From Heligmosomoides polygyrus polygyrus (lineage: Eukaryota; Nematoda; Chromadorea; Rhabditida; Heligmosomidae), in the NCBI GenBank assembly GCA_947396885.1, contig OX377201.1:63152983-63216982 (forward strand): a stretch of 64,000 bases of DNA, in the 5' to 3' direction. Positions 1 through 11,426 of the stretch are shown here, piece by piece. The notes beneath the pieces are model-generated. The model did no database searches and was not told the DNA's origin. It saw nothing but the letters and a program-made list of their open reading frames with translations. The position numbers and the translations under genes are program-made. Position 1 is the stretch's first letter; every line of letters begins with the position of its first letter.

Positions 1-1007
1 AGAGTGACTTCAAACCTGCGAACAGTACTCCAATATAGGGATTACATATGTTTGTTTGTTAAGCTAAATTGAGAGAACACCGCTTAGATTTTGCTCCTCT
101 CTACTCCTATAAGGTCGCCATTTCTTTCTTTCTTCTGATATAATAGGGTCCTCTATCTCTTGCACTAACTATCTCGTGTCAGATCCTACCATTTTTTTAC
201 AATGCGTTCCTGAAGTAGCACCTAAATTTGGACTCAATCCCGACCTCGCATTTCCGAAATTCAAACATAAAGCTCCATGAAATGAGAACGGACTTTTCTG
301 ATGTCAGGGAGCGTGGCCCATGCCCTTCAGTTTTGGCAGTCATTTTACACATTTCATATGTATTTAAAGCTATGTTTGTCTCCACGCGGGCATCAAAACC
401 TCCTATGAGGTCGTGGAGTAAAAAACTGAAAGAGCCAGAATATTCAAGGCATTTAAACGGCGGGAACGACCTAATAGATAGGTGCGCCGAACAGTTCCGA
501 AGGACCTATCCAAGATTTATGTTGGAATTTACACGAAACAGAATGTGGCTAGAAATGTCCCATGCTAATGGGCGCACGATGAGTTCCTACGTCGTCACAT
601 GTGACAAGCGTGACTATTGCTAGAGGAGGAGTAATCAGCACAAAGTGTTCCTAATGGTGCAACTCTCAGAAGAGAATCAGCTCACCACGATACGACATCG
701 GCGGTCGCTTTGAACCGTCCAATGTCCGTTATTGAGCACACATTACGCCAACGGCAAGGACATTGCAGCGAATAGAAACAACCGATCAGCATCATCTACT
801 TGAAAAGGAGTAGAGAAGGGAAGCAATCAATAGAATATGCACGAAAATATAATGGAAGCAGCGCAGTCCACTGCTATGATTTTGTGTGAATGCGTCACCA
901 CATTTCTATCTTATTACCAGGTCCTTATCGTGACCAAGGTCCAACCGCTACAAAAAACACCATGTACTAATTTCATACACAAACATCAGAGCAAGTCCCC
1001 ATGTTCT
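1..1007. other. Unassigned stretch before the first retroelement
   Basis: No protein domain, RNA gene or strong repeat was recognised here. The open frames are short and unlike any family I know. The right edge is set by the outer end of the large inverted repeat that starts at 1008. Confidence 0.4.
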
Positions 1008-3396
1008 ATTGTCGGATCGCATTCAGACGGAAAAAAGGAAAGGAGCACTGTTGTGGAATAGCTTTCACAGCTAGCCGCTGAACTTACTCGCTTGCGAAGC
1101 ATCGTGACCTTGAAGAAAAGGTGAGTGAGATACTTGATGAGCTTCATCTTGAGTGCCGCCCTTTAGAGGTCACCGCATGGGCAAATACGAACCTGCTCGT
1201 GTGCGCAAGGTGAAGGTAGTGTTGCCATCGACGCCACACTGAGCAATTGCTCTTTCCAACTCGTGGAGACGTGGCACCACTACTTTATCGAAGCTTCGTA
1301 TTCGCCGCAGCCTCTGAGGAGCGGCAACGCAAATACGACTTGAGGCAGGAATGCCGGGAGCGTAATAAACAGCTAAGCAGTCGTGTTTGGGTTTTATACC
1401 GTGGCGAATTGAGGCGAACCGATGACCTACCAAAAATGTAGGCTTTCGGAAAACGTTGAAGGGACACGGTGTGCAACCCAAAGCGATCAAGTGCGCTTTT
1501 CTCTCGCAGTCTTGTGAACAAAATTCATCACCTGCATCTACTTTTGAGTGCTCTGAACCCCGATTTTTTCTTCACTATTGAAACGTGGCTTTCAGATAAC
1601 ATATCTGACTGCGAACTTATTGCTAATTTTCCTTACAAAATCTTTAGAAGTGACTGCTTAGACAGAAACGGTGGAGGTGTTTGTTGTTTGGTCAAAAACG
1701 TGATAAGTTTCAAAAGCTCACCTGCCTGCCTCAAATCTGACATCATCTGCCTTGAAGCCTTCGACGCATCATACCCTTCCGCATTTAGAATAGTTCTAGT
1801 ATGTCGCCTCGAAACTCGAATGTTGATAAAGATGATTTACTCATCGATGCAATGCTTGAGCTGTTTATCTCAGAAAATCCGTTAATAGTGCTTGGAAACT
1901 TTAATATCGATTGGACTCATTGTGAAAGACTTAACAGTCAGCATCTACAAAAATTTAAGGAATTCTTCGAGTGCTGCAATTAGCACAACATGTTACGAAG
2001 CCTACTCGTAGTGGTTCAGTTCTTGGCATAGTTCTCACCTCAGCACCTATCGTGAAAAATATTGCTATTCTTCCGCCGTTTGCTTCATTTGATCACAATG
2101 TAGTCGGCTTCGAGATTTTAATGTCGCCAGTTAGCCAACGTGAATTGCCTCTCCTACATTTCAACAATGCGAATTATATTGGTTTACAGCAATACTTAAG
2201 CTGCATAGATTGGTGGACGGTTTTCCAACCAAAATACTGATGATTTATATAAAAGATTCTACCCGTCGCCTATACTAGGTTATCAATTCATGTACCCTTT
2301 CATACCGTGAAAATTCCAGTTCGACATCATCCGAAACGGATCTTGAACCTTATATCGCAAAAATTGCGTCTTTTTAAGCCACCGCCGAATCCACTCTTCC
2401 ACTCACCGTATAAAATAGTATGTGAAGAGTTGGGCCACGACATGAAAAGGTTCCTGGCTTACAGGGAAAATCTGGCATCGAGAACACGTAATAAGAAGGC
2501 ACTGTTCTTAATAATGCGGTCTAAGCTGAAAGCTTATGCGGATCTTCCTGTTCTAAAGGATAATGTCGGTAATGTTTATAGTCAAAAAGGTGAGGCACTG
2601 GCAGGGTTTTTCGCGTCAGTATTTACTGAGGTGGAGAGTCCTGCTAGCGCTTTGTCTAACGACACATTCGATCAAGAGCGTACTTCTGATTGGCCAGAAG
2701 ACGAGGTCGGTGAATTTGTGGCACAGGCTAGAGATGTATTAAAAGTAATGAAGCGAAATTGACGCTTCATTACTGACCTTATCGACCTTTTGACGAAATT
2801 CCACAAATAGTTTTCAAAAAAGGGCTCAGGCTCTTTATAAGCCTTTACAAAAAATTTCATAATTTTCAATATTTTCTTAAACCACAGTGAACTTCCCGAA
2901 ATTTGGAAAGAATCAATAATTACTGCCATTCCAAAAACTCGTAGGTCTAAATTGCTTTCCGCCTTTCGGCCTATAAGTATAATTCTTACGCCAATAAAAG
3001 TGATGGAAAGCATTGTCAGAGATAATTTGTTGGCTTTTCTGTGGAGAGGTAATTCGATTCCGTACGAACAGCACGGCTTCATGGCAGGTGCTTTCACCGC
3101 AACTCAGCTTTCTGACTGCTTATTTGATTGGAGCCTTGCGCTAAATAATGGTAATTCCGTTGACGTGATCCACTTCGATTTGTCCAAGGCCCTTGATAAG
3201 GTCAATCACCAAAAACTTTTAAGCAAGCTATGAGAACGGAATTCATTTGTCTCTTCTAAAGTGGATACGTTCTTACTTGAGGGAGGGAAACTGCTTTTCT
3301 AAATCCTATGACTGACTGCTTCTGGTGATTGACCACGGATCTCCCTCGATACCACGGATCTCCCTCGATAGAGAGAATTCGGGCTCTCTGCTTGAA
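1008..3396 (+). mobile_element. Truncated CR1/jockey-type non-LTR retrotransposon, left arm of a 2.4-kb inverted repeat
   Basis: This is a degenerate retrotransposon reading rightwards. Around 1247-1441 is an ORF1 C-terminal end (WVLYRGELRRTDDL). At 1469-2240 is an apurinic-type endonuclease in several frames, with ETWLS, RSDCLDRNGGGV, NFNIDW and a decayed FDHNVV. A linker lies at 2307-2762. The start of a reverse transcriptase lies at about 2950-3233 (FRPISI, QHGFMAG, DVIHFDLSKALDKVNH). The RT stops before the catalytic ADD motif, so the copy cannot move by itself. It is interrupted by stops and frameshifts. Its end merges into a 19-bp tandem duplication at about 3342-3378. The whole block recurs inverted at 6215-8593. 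Confidence 0.8.
1469..3233 (+). pseudogene. Broken endonuclease-reverse transcriptase ORF2
   Basis: This marks the coding remnant inside the left inverted-repeat arm. The endonuclease nicks target DNA and the RT primes from the nick in this class of element. Here the frame changes at about 1800, 1980, 2240 and 2760, and the protein ends after RT motif A (FDLSKALDK). The catalytic aspartate of motif A is present, but the second catalytic motif is missing because the element is truncated. Assignment to the CR1/jockey group rests on the motif order, not on a database search. Confidence 0.7.
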
Positions 3397-4380
3397 AGGG
3401 ATCTCGAGCCGCTTGTCGCAGGGCCACGTGGCGCGTCCCCGGGTGGTGGATAGGGGAACGAAAACGCGAACCAAGTGCGACCGTGTACTGCCCAGAGACG
3501 CAGGGGATGGACTCCTTGCTCCTGCTGTGTCGGGTCGACGCGATCCTTGTGCGTGGGAGCGGCATGTTCATGCACAGTGTGCATGGATGTGTTCGCGCCT
3601 GTGCGGATTGTAACTGTGTCGGCTCGGCCAAAAGCTTGCACTCGGTAGACTGGGAGTACATGCAGGGCGATTCGGGGCCGCCTCAAAAGTCTCGCCCCGT
3701 CCCTTCGGGCAGTCAGGCTGGCTGCCCGGAGTTCTTCGCACGCACGACAGAGCCTGACTAGAAGGGCCTCATTCCCCTGACCCCGAATGAACCTCCATTT
3801 CTGCAGCGATGGGAAGGACGAGTACGGAGAGACTGCTAAAATCTCAGGGCCTAACCAGGCTATGCAAATTGAGAAGGACTAGGATGACGATCTGAACTTA
3901 CAACGCCAGCACGCTTGCGTCGAAAGCATCCGTCGAGGACCTGATGATGCATGGCAGGAAGATCAAGTACAGTACAACGTCACCGTACTGACCGAGACGA
4001 GAGGACACCACCCCTACACACCGCCTACGACTCCGGAGAAGAACTGTTCCTCGGAACATGCGACAGCCTGGGAGTACAATACCGCCCGCGTCGCGCGGGC
4101 GGTATAGACTACCTTGCACTGTTTGAAAATTTTGGAAGAAATTTCCGGCCGCCCTACTAGGGAATCGCTTCAATCTGTCCCGGCGAGACTTGAGTGTGCG
4201 CCTGTACAATGCGTACAAAGATGAACCTATCAATCGAGTGCGTTCGACAACTGGTAGAGTGAGCGTTTGGGGAGTTCAATCGCCAGCCGCCCTACTAAGG
4301 AATTGCTCTAAGGCTGTCCAGCTAGCCTTTGGAGTGCGCCCTGATCAATGCATATAGAATCAAACCTTTCAATCGAATGG
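3397..4380. other. GC-rich spacer of the large inverted repeat, no recognised gene
   Basis: The stretch contains overlapping open frames on both strands (for example 3483-3761 plus and 3306-3686 minus) but no domain I recognise. A perfect 10-bp GC hairpin with a 3-base loop sits at 4081-4103. From about 4190 the sequence grades into the fold-back repeat family, seen again at 4385 and 12.87 kb. Confidence 0.4.
4081..4103. repeat. Perfect GC-rich hairpin
   Basis: Arms 4081-4090 and 4094-4103 are exact reverse complements around a TCG loop. It resembles a transcription terminator, but the genome is eukaryotic, so it is listed only as a structure-forming inverted repeat. Confidence 0.6.
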
Positions 4381-4384
4381 GGCG

Positions 4385-4880
4385 ACCGCTTGCAAATTGC
4401 ACGCGCGGGCGTGTTCGGAGCGCAATAGCTCTTTCAAGTTCAATTCGTTTCGGCTGCAACTCGTGGGTCTCATAAGCCGTAAAACGGTCTAGTAGCACTT
4501 TAAAGTAGAATGGTGTAGCTTAGGAACAGGCAATGTTACAGGGAAGCGAAAATGCAGGTCAGACTTGTGTGACGCATGTTTTTCGATTTCAGTGGACCAG
4601 TGCGGGAAGACCCGCCAAAGGGGCTTGAAGTGGGTGTGCGAACAGAGCTCTTAAAGTACTTCACGATGACATGTGCCTCAGCCTCCGCTGCCAGTTTAAA
4701 GCGGCGGAAGATAGCGGTTAGAGTTTCTTGCTCTCTTACTCGTCCAGATTTGGGTTTTCGACACTCGCAATCGCATCGTTCTGTTCAGCACGAAAAGCGC
4801 TATCGAACTGTACCAGTTTTGACCAATTTTAGAAACATCGTTTTTGACAGATTTGCATCGAGGAGGAGGCCGCCTTAAGG
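4385..4880 (+). repeat. Fold-back repeat family, copy 1
   Basis: This block of about 490 bp recurs at 5262-5765 and 12925-13345, and in part inverted at 13551-13960. Shared landmarks are the CGCGGGCGTGTT start, a GATTTCAGT segment, an ACTCGCAAT box and a closing GAAATCGATTTTT-like segment. Copies are roughly 70-80% alike by eye. No protein is encoded convincingly. Confidence 0.65.
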
Positions 4881-5022
4881 CCCCCACAGAGTTCTGCGGC
4901 AGCGCCGCGGCCCTATGCTTAACCATAGGGCAGAGACGCAGAGCTCGCCGCCGGCGGAGTCCCTGCCCTATCCTTGCCCATCGCGGCGAGCGGCGTTGCC
5001 GCAGAACTCTGTGGGGGCCTTT
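4877..5022. repeat. Large GC-rich hairpin between two fold-back repeat copies
   Basis: The segment beginning AAGGCCCCCACAGAG (about 4877) is matched in reverse complement by the segment ending CTCTGTGGGGGCCTT (about 5022). The arms run close to 35 bp and the outer 25 bases are essentially perfect. It joins a rightward repeat copy to a partial inverted one, as in a fold-back element. Confidence 0.7.
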
Positions 5023-5261
5023 ACAGTTTTCTGAGGCCGCGGCACACAGAGGTTGACGTCATTGAAAAATCTTAAAAATCTTAAAAATCGATATCTTCGA
5101 ATTGGGCCATGCTTGATACCGTTCGATAGAGCTTTTTATGTTGAATTGAATGGTGTTATTGGGAGTGGGGAAAACCGTAAAATGCGCGAGTAAAGCGAAA
5201 GGAGAACATCAACCGTTCTGGGGAACATCAGGAGAACATCAACCGTTCTGCTGACTTGCAC

Positions 5262-5765
5262 GCGCGGGCGTGTTCTGAGCGCGATAACTCTGTCATGTTT
5301 GAACATTTCCGGTTGCCGCTTGTGCATTTCGTAGCAAGCAAAATGTTCTAGCAGTGCGCTGAAACACAGCAATGTAGCTTATGATTGGACAAAGTTACAG
5401 CGGTGCGAATATGCAGGTGAGGCTTATGTGGCACGATTATTTCCGATTTCAGTTGACCCCTGCGGGAAGTCGCAGAGAGCTAATGGCCTACAAATGCGCA
5501 GGTGAGCAGAACGCTAAAAGTTCTTTACGACGACGTGCTCACACTCCCTAGCTGATTAAACTGTCTTAGCACCAGTTGCCATTTTAGGGCGGCGGAGTTT
5601 TGGCGTTTGAAGTTTCCCTGCCCATATTTGGCCCACATTTGAGTTTTCAGCACTCGCAATAACACCGTTGGCTTCACCACGAAAAGCTCTATCGATCGAT
5701 GCAAATCTCAACCAGTTTCAGAGAAATCGATTTTTTGACCATTTCCCATCGAGAACGGGCACTCC
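5262..5765 (+). repeat. Fold-back repeat family, copy 2
   Basis: This is a direct repeat of 4385-4880, with the same order of landmarks from CGCGGGCGTGTTC to the GAAATCGATTTTT box. A different short inverted repeat follows at about 5779-5894 (GAGGGTGGTCGG against its complement). Confidence 0.6.
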
Positions 5766-6014
5766 AGGGGTTACATTCCGTTTGAGGGTGGTCGGGTTAG
5801 GATCACCGATCACACCTAGTTATTGGTATGGGTGGTCTCCTGCCATACTCGGCCCGAAACAGGTGATTCTGTTCCGACCACCCTCAGTTATCCAGAAGAA
5901 AATCCAAAACCTACCGAAATCGGCGAAATATTCAAAAACGGACGTCGGATTCGCAATCAGCGCCCCAAATAACCCCTTGATGATTTTGGGCGAGAAAATT
6001 TGGCCAATTTCGAA

Positions 6015-6214
6015 NNNNNNNNNNNNNNNNNNNNNNNNNNNNNNNNNNNNNNNNNNNNNNNNNNNNNNNNNNNNNNNNNNNNNNNNNNNNNNNNNNNNNN
6101 NNNNNNNNNNNNNNNNNNNNNNNNNNNNNNNNNNNNNNNNNNNNNNNNNNNNNNNNNNNNNNNNNNNNNNNNNNNNNNNNNNNNNNNNNNNNNNNNNNNN
6201 NNNNNNNNNNNNNN
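6015..6214. other. Assembly gap of exactly 200 N
   Basis: There are 200 undetermined bases. The round number suggests a placeholder. The gap falls exactly where the right inverted-repeat arm begins, so true arm length, spacer and even the inversion depend on scaffolding. Confidence 0.98.
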
Positions 6215-8593
6215 TTCAAGCAGAGAGCCCGAATTCTCTCTATCGAGGGAGATCCGTGGTCAATCACCAAAAGCAGTCAGTCATAGGATTTAGAAAAGCA
6301 GTTTCCCTCCCTCAAGTAAGAACGTATCCACTTTAGAAGAGACAAATGAATTCCGTTCTCATAGCTTGCTTAAAAGTTTTTGGTGATTGACCTTATCAAG
6401 GGCCTTGACAAATCGAAGTGGATCACGTCAACGGAATTACCATTATTTAGCGCAAGGCTCCAATCAAATAAGCAGTCAGAAAGCTGAGTTGTGGTGAAAG
6501 CACCTGCCATGAAGCCGTGCTGTTCGTACGGAATCGAATTACCTCTCCACAGAAAAGCCAACAAATTATCTCTGACAATGCTTTCCATCACTTTTATTGG
6601 CTTAAGAATTATACTTATAGGCCGAAAGGCGGAAAGCAATTTAGACCTACGAGTTTTTGGAACGGCAGTAATTACTGATTCTTTCCAAATTTCGGGAAGT
6701 TCACTGTGGTTTAAGAAAATATTGAAAATTATGAAATTTTTTGAAAAGGCTTATAAAGAGCCTCAGCCCTTTTTTTGAAAACTATTTGTGGAATTTCGTC
6801 AAAAGGTCGATAAGGTCAGTAATGAAGCGTCAATTTCGCTTCATTACTTTTAATACATCTCTAGCCTGTGCCACAAATTCACCGACCTCGTCTTCTGGCC
6901 AATCAGTACGAAGTACGCTCTTGATCGAATGTGTCGTTAGACAAAGCGCTAGCAGGACTCTCCACCTCAGTAAAAACTGACGCGAAAAACCCTGCCAGTG
7001 CCTCACCTTTTTGACTATAAACATTACCGACATCATCCTTTAGAACAGGAAGATCCGCATAAGCTTTCAGCTTAGACCGCATTATTAAGAACAGCGCCTT
7101 CTTATTACGTGTTCTCGATGCCAGATTTTCCCTGTAAGCCAGGAACCTTTTCGTGTCGTGGTCAAACTCTTCACATACTATTTTATACGGTGAGTGGAAG
7201 AGTGGATTCGGCGGTGGCTTAAAAAGACGCAATTTTTGCGATATAAGGTTCAAGATGCGTTTCGGATGATGTCGAACTGGAATTTTCACGGTATGAAAGG
7301 GTACATGAATTGATAACCTAGTATAGGCGACGGGTAGAATCTTTTATATAAATCATCAGTATTTTGGTTGGAAAACCGTCCACCAATCTATGCAGCTTAA
7401 GTATTGCTGTAAACCAATATAATTCGCATTGTTGAAATGTAGGAGAGGCAATTCACGTTGGCTAACTGGCGATATTAAAATCTCGAAGCCGACTACATTG
7501 TGATCAAATGAAGCAAACGGCGGAAGAATAGCAATATTTTTCACGATAGGTGCTGAGGTGAGAACTATGTCAAGAACTGAACCACTACGAGTAGGCTTCG
7601 TAACATGTTGTGCTAATTGCAGCACTCGAAGAATTCCTTAAATTTTTGTAGATGCTGACTGTTGTCTTTCACAATGAGTCCAATCGAAATTAAAGTTTCC
7701 AAGCACTATTAACGGATTTTCTGAGATAAACAGCTGAAGCATTGCATCGATGAGTAAATCATCTTTATCAACATTTGAGTTTCGGGGCGACGTACTAGAA
7801 CTATTCTAAATGCGGAAGGGTATGATGCGTCGAAGGCTTCAAGGCAGATGATGTCAGATTTGAGGCAGGCAGGTAAGCTTACAGCAGCTAAACTTATCAC
7901 GTTTTTGACCAAACAACAAACACCTCCACCGTTTCTGTCTAAGCAGTCACTTCTAAAGATTTTGTAAGGAAAATTAGCAATAAGTTTGCAGTCAGATATG
8001 TTATCTGAAAGCCACGTTTCAATAGTGAACAAAAAATCGGGGTTCAGAGCACTCAAAAGTAGATGCAGGTGATGAATTTTGTTCACAAGACTGCGAGAGA
8101 AAAGCGCACTTGATCGCTTTGGGTTGCACACCGTGTCCCTTCAACGTTTTCCGAAAGCCTACATTTTTGGTAGGTCATCGGTTCGCCTCAATTCGCCACG
8201 GTACAAAACCCAAACACGACTGCTTAGCTGTTTATTACGCTCCCAGCATTCCTGCCTCAAGTTGTATTTGCGTTGCCGCTCCTCAGAGGCTGCGGCGAAT
8301 ACGAAGCTTCGATAAAGTAGTGGTGCCACGTCTCCACGAGTTGGAAAGAGCAATTGCTCAGTGTGACGTCGATGGCAACACTACCTTCACCTTGCGCACA
8401 CGAGCAGGTTCGTATTTGCCCATGCGGTAGACCTCTAAAGGGCGGCACTCAAGATGAAGCTCATCAAGTATCTCACTCACCTTTTCTTCAAGGTCACGAT
8501 GCTTCGCAAGCGAGTAAGTTCAGCGGCTAGCTGTGAAAGCCATTCCACAACAGTGCTCCTTTCCTTTTTTCCGTCTGAATGCGATCCGACAAT
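6215..8593 (-). mobile_element. Inverted second copy of the truncated non-LTR element (right arm)
   Basis: Reverse complement of 1008-3396 with a few percent divergence. RT start lies at 6639-6370, linker at 7289-6830, endonuclease at 8131-7356 and ORF1 end at 8353-8159, all on the minus strand. The outer ends match at 1008 and 8593 (GCGATCCGACAAT and its complement) and then diverge at once. The inner end runs into the N gap. The 19-bp tandem duplication of the left arm is single here, and one extra codon cluster near 7870-7890 is absent on the left, so the arms are not mere duplicates of one read set. Confidence 0.8.
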
Positions 8594-9580
8594 CTGGCAT
8601 CTCTTGCAACAACTTCGATATTAAAGCATGCATCATTTGTTCGGATTATTATTTCTCACAAGCACAGCGTTAATGAGTTAATTTATAGAAAACTTGGAAT
8701 GGTCCTCAGAAGCAGAAGAGCTCGCATTAATATTCGTGATTTCTTGGCTCTTACTAGCAGTTTTATCCCAGGTTTCCGAAGTTTTCTTCACGAACAGTTT
8801 TCTTCTTTCCCTCTTCTCTGTGACATGATGATCCGAGAAGATAAACGATTGGATGCAGCGAAAACAGGTTAGGCAAGAACAAGAAGCGTCGAAGCGAGAA
8901 TGTTAAGGAAGCTGTAACAAGAACGAAAGCGATTAGAAGAAACTCAGAAAGTGGAAATTAATAGAAAAACATCTGAACGAAATAACTCATCCCGTCATAT
9001 TCTATTGCTGAAAGTAGACACGGTGCAAAACAAACAAAGAACGATGATGCCTGATTTTATCGCTTCCTGCTGGATACAGATTGTAAAAATTCCGAGATCA
9101 ACGTGGATATCGATGTTATTCAAAGACTTGGCGCAAATTTGGAAGAAAAGAATAGAGTGCGGGTTTCACTTTCACTTATAAAATCACACGCTCGCTTTCA
9201 TCGCTAAGAACTCGATGACACCACTCCAGTAGGATTTACCTGTAGTTGCGTGAATGCAGTAACCGAAGTGTGTTTCTCGAAGCCATCGCTCGCACTCTGC
9301 TGTTCTTTAGTTAATCTCAGGAGCCCTCGAAAATAAGTAGCGCAACGAGCGAACGTTTTGTAAAGAGGTGTGGCTGACAAGATTTTCCTTTATCAGAAAA
9401 AAAAGTTTGATTGTCCGGTGTTATACTTCCTTTCTAAAATCCATAAGTTGCCATCAGAATCAAGATAATCGTTCTTCCTCGTTCAACGTTAGGCCAATCA
9501 TAGGTACCGACGAGGCCATACATCCCGCATTTTCTGGTTACTGATCCTGGTCCTTATTCAGCTTCTCACAAGGGAAGGAT
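8594..9580. other. Unassigned stretch
   Basis: Two short open frames (8579-8872 and 8951-9181, plus) have no recognisable domain. Nothing else was supported. Confidence 0.35.
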
Positions 9581-11220
9581 ACTAGTTGATTATGGGACTT
9601 GGAGATGACATGTATATTAATGGATGCAGCTTCGAACGCTGATCACAAATATGTGCTCCTTTTCTGCTGCACGCATCTGCAGAGTTGTGGACCATTTTCA
9701 TAGCAGGCTCCTTTGCCCTCTAGGTCCAGAGCGGGCCAATCACAAGAGAGCGAGCTCAAGTAGGGCTGAAACTGTGCTGCTGGTAGAGCAGTGGTGGCGC
9801 AGGGGTAGAGGAGGGGCGTGGTGAGACGGGTGGTTTATGGTTTGACTTCCTTGTAGTGCAGGTTTTTTGCTCTTCCTAAAAAATCTGCCATCAACCAAAG
9901 CTTTCTATGTCAAATAGCGAAGTTTGGGCGAAATCGAGTGCCATGATCCCACCACCCATATTTACAAGTGAGTGATCAGTGCCTTAAATAACCCCTTGAG
10001 CGGATTTTTTGACACACGGAATCGGTAAGGGCAATACTGCCAAATTGTCCTCCAAACTATGCTCTCACCAGCTGTTGTGTTGGCGTGCATTTTGGAGGAG
10101 TTCAGTCCTTTCAATACTTCAAGCATCCCTACAAGGCAAGAGAAGAAGATGGCCGGCAGTTCCGCATCCACCTTGCGAGATACACAATGCGTGAGCATCG
10201 AGGCAGAGGATGAAGAAGGTATCAGTGTGAAATCAGAAGAGGAGGATCCTACATGAACCCCTGAAACTAGGCAGCAAACGTTGCTCTTGGTCGACAGCTG
10301 AAAGCCATTCAGGGATCACGAAACCATTTTGTCAGTTTTTATAGATCCTACTAGAGTGAAAGTGGTGATCATTTCGGCGGGAACAACATCATAAATACAT
10401 CCATTAAACGTACATTCCTTCTTGCCATTCAAAATCATGTGCAAATGTTTCACCTCTCAAGTATTGGCACACGGTATAAAGTTCTCTCTTCGCTTCCGCG
10501 ACTCAGTTCTTTGAATTGTATCGCTGATTTACACTCAATTTTCTGCCCCAAGATCCAGAACTTTTCCCACGTATTCATGGCACGCTGCAGGATACCTGCA
10601 CAGTCACCCTGGGACATTTGATGCACCAATTCAATATTGTTTCCCTGCTGACATCGCAGGGCACTGCTCTTACAGCGGCTGCAATGATGTATTTTTTATC
10701 CGCTGCGGCCACTACCAGCAGCTGTTATGTTTTAAAAATTTCGCAGTATTATTTCACAGTTGATAGTGTATCGCATTGTTTATCTACTCGCCACGTTTTT
10801 AGCAACTATTCATGATAAATTGTACATTCTTCCCAGTATGAGGTTGTCAGTATGAAGACGAGTCCTTTCTGGTGACCTTTTCCGTTGCGATTCGACATGG
10901 AGAGCTTTGGTTGATCGTGGCAGATCATTTTTAGGAAGTGCAAAAATCGGGCACCACAAGGGAGACGAACCATGAACCACCCGTCTCACCACGCTCTTCT
11001 ACACCTCCTGCTTCACCACTGCTCGACCAGCAGCGCAGTTTCAACCCTACATGGCCCGTTCTGCATGGACTAGAGGGAAAAGGAGCCTACTATAAAAATG
11101 GTCCATAATTCCGTTCACAGATGCGCACAACAGGAAAACACAGAACACATATTTGGAGTCAGCGTTCGAAGCCGCATCCACTGATATACATCTCATCTCA
11201 AAGTCCCATGGCCACCTAGT
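9581..11220. mobile_element. Long inverted-repeat element with roughly 340-bp arms
   Basis: The left arm 9581-9925 is matched in reverse complement by about 10885-11220, from ACTAGTTGAT / ATCAAC-type outer ends through GGATGCAGCTTCGAACGCT to TCAACCAAAGC at the inner side. The arms are about 80-85% identical by eye. The central 960 bp has no transposase that I can recognise, so this is either a non-autonomous fold-back DNA transposon or two opposed copies of one repeat. Confidence 0.6.
9775..9850 (+). repeat. tRNA-like (SINE-head-like) segment
   Basis: GTGGCGCAGGGGTAG fits a pol III A box, and about 45 bases later GGTTTGACTTCC fits a decayed B box. The inverted partner at about 10960-11035 keeps the same boxes. 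It may be a relic of a tRNA-derived SINE inside the inverted-repeat arms. No intact cloverleaf was traced. Confidence 0.4.
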
Positions 11221-11375
11221 ATATTTCCTTTGTCAGAACCGTACCCTCACACCTACCTTTTACCAATTGTTCCCTCCAAAGATTCTGATTCACGCAAATA
11301 CTGCTCTCTTGTTTCGTGTTAACAGTCCTTATCAAATTCTTAACACGTTGACGACACACGTTGACGTTGACGACA

Positions 11376-11426
11376 CGCGACATCGTCCCACGGGACAGCC
11401 AGTCTGGCCCGTGGGACGATGTCGCG
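11376..11426. repeat. Perfect 19-bp hairpin with 13-base loop
   Basis: Arms 11376-11394 and 11408-11426 are exact reverse complements. Part of the arm (CGTCCCACGGG) recurs near 12099, and GTTGACGAC-type sequence recurs inverted near 11350 and 12130, so the hairpin may be one end of a larger decayed inverted-repeat element. Confidence 0.75.

Noticed and set aside
3483..3761. GDSGPP motif suggesting a trypsin-like protease
   Set aside because: Only the hexapeptide matches; no histidine or aspartate boxes and no further protease similarity.
4081..4103. Rho-independent terminator
   Set aside because: A hairpin with no U tract, in a eukaryotic repeat region.
5668..6336. 222-codon open frame across the N gap
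   Set aside because: A third of it is undetermined sequence; the frame is an artefact of the gap.
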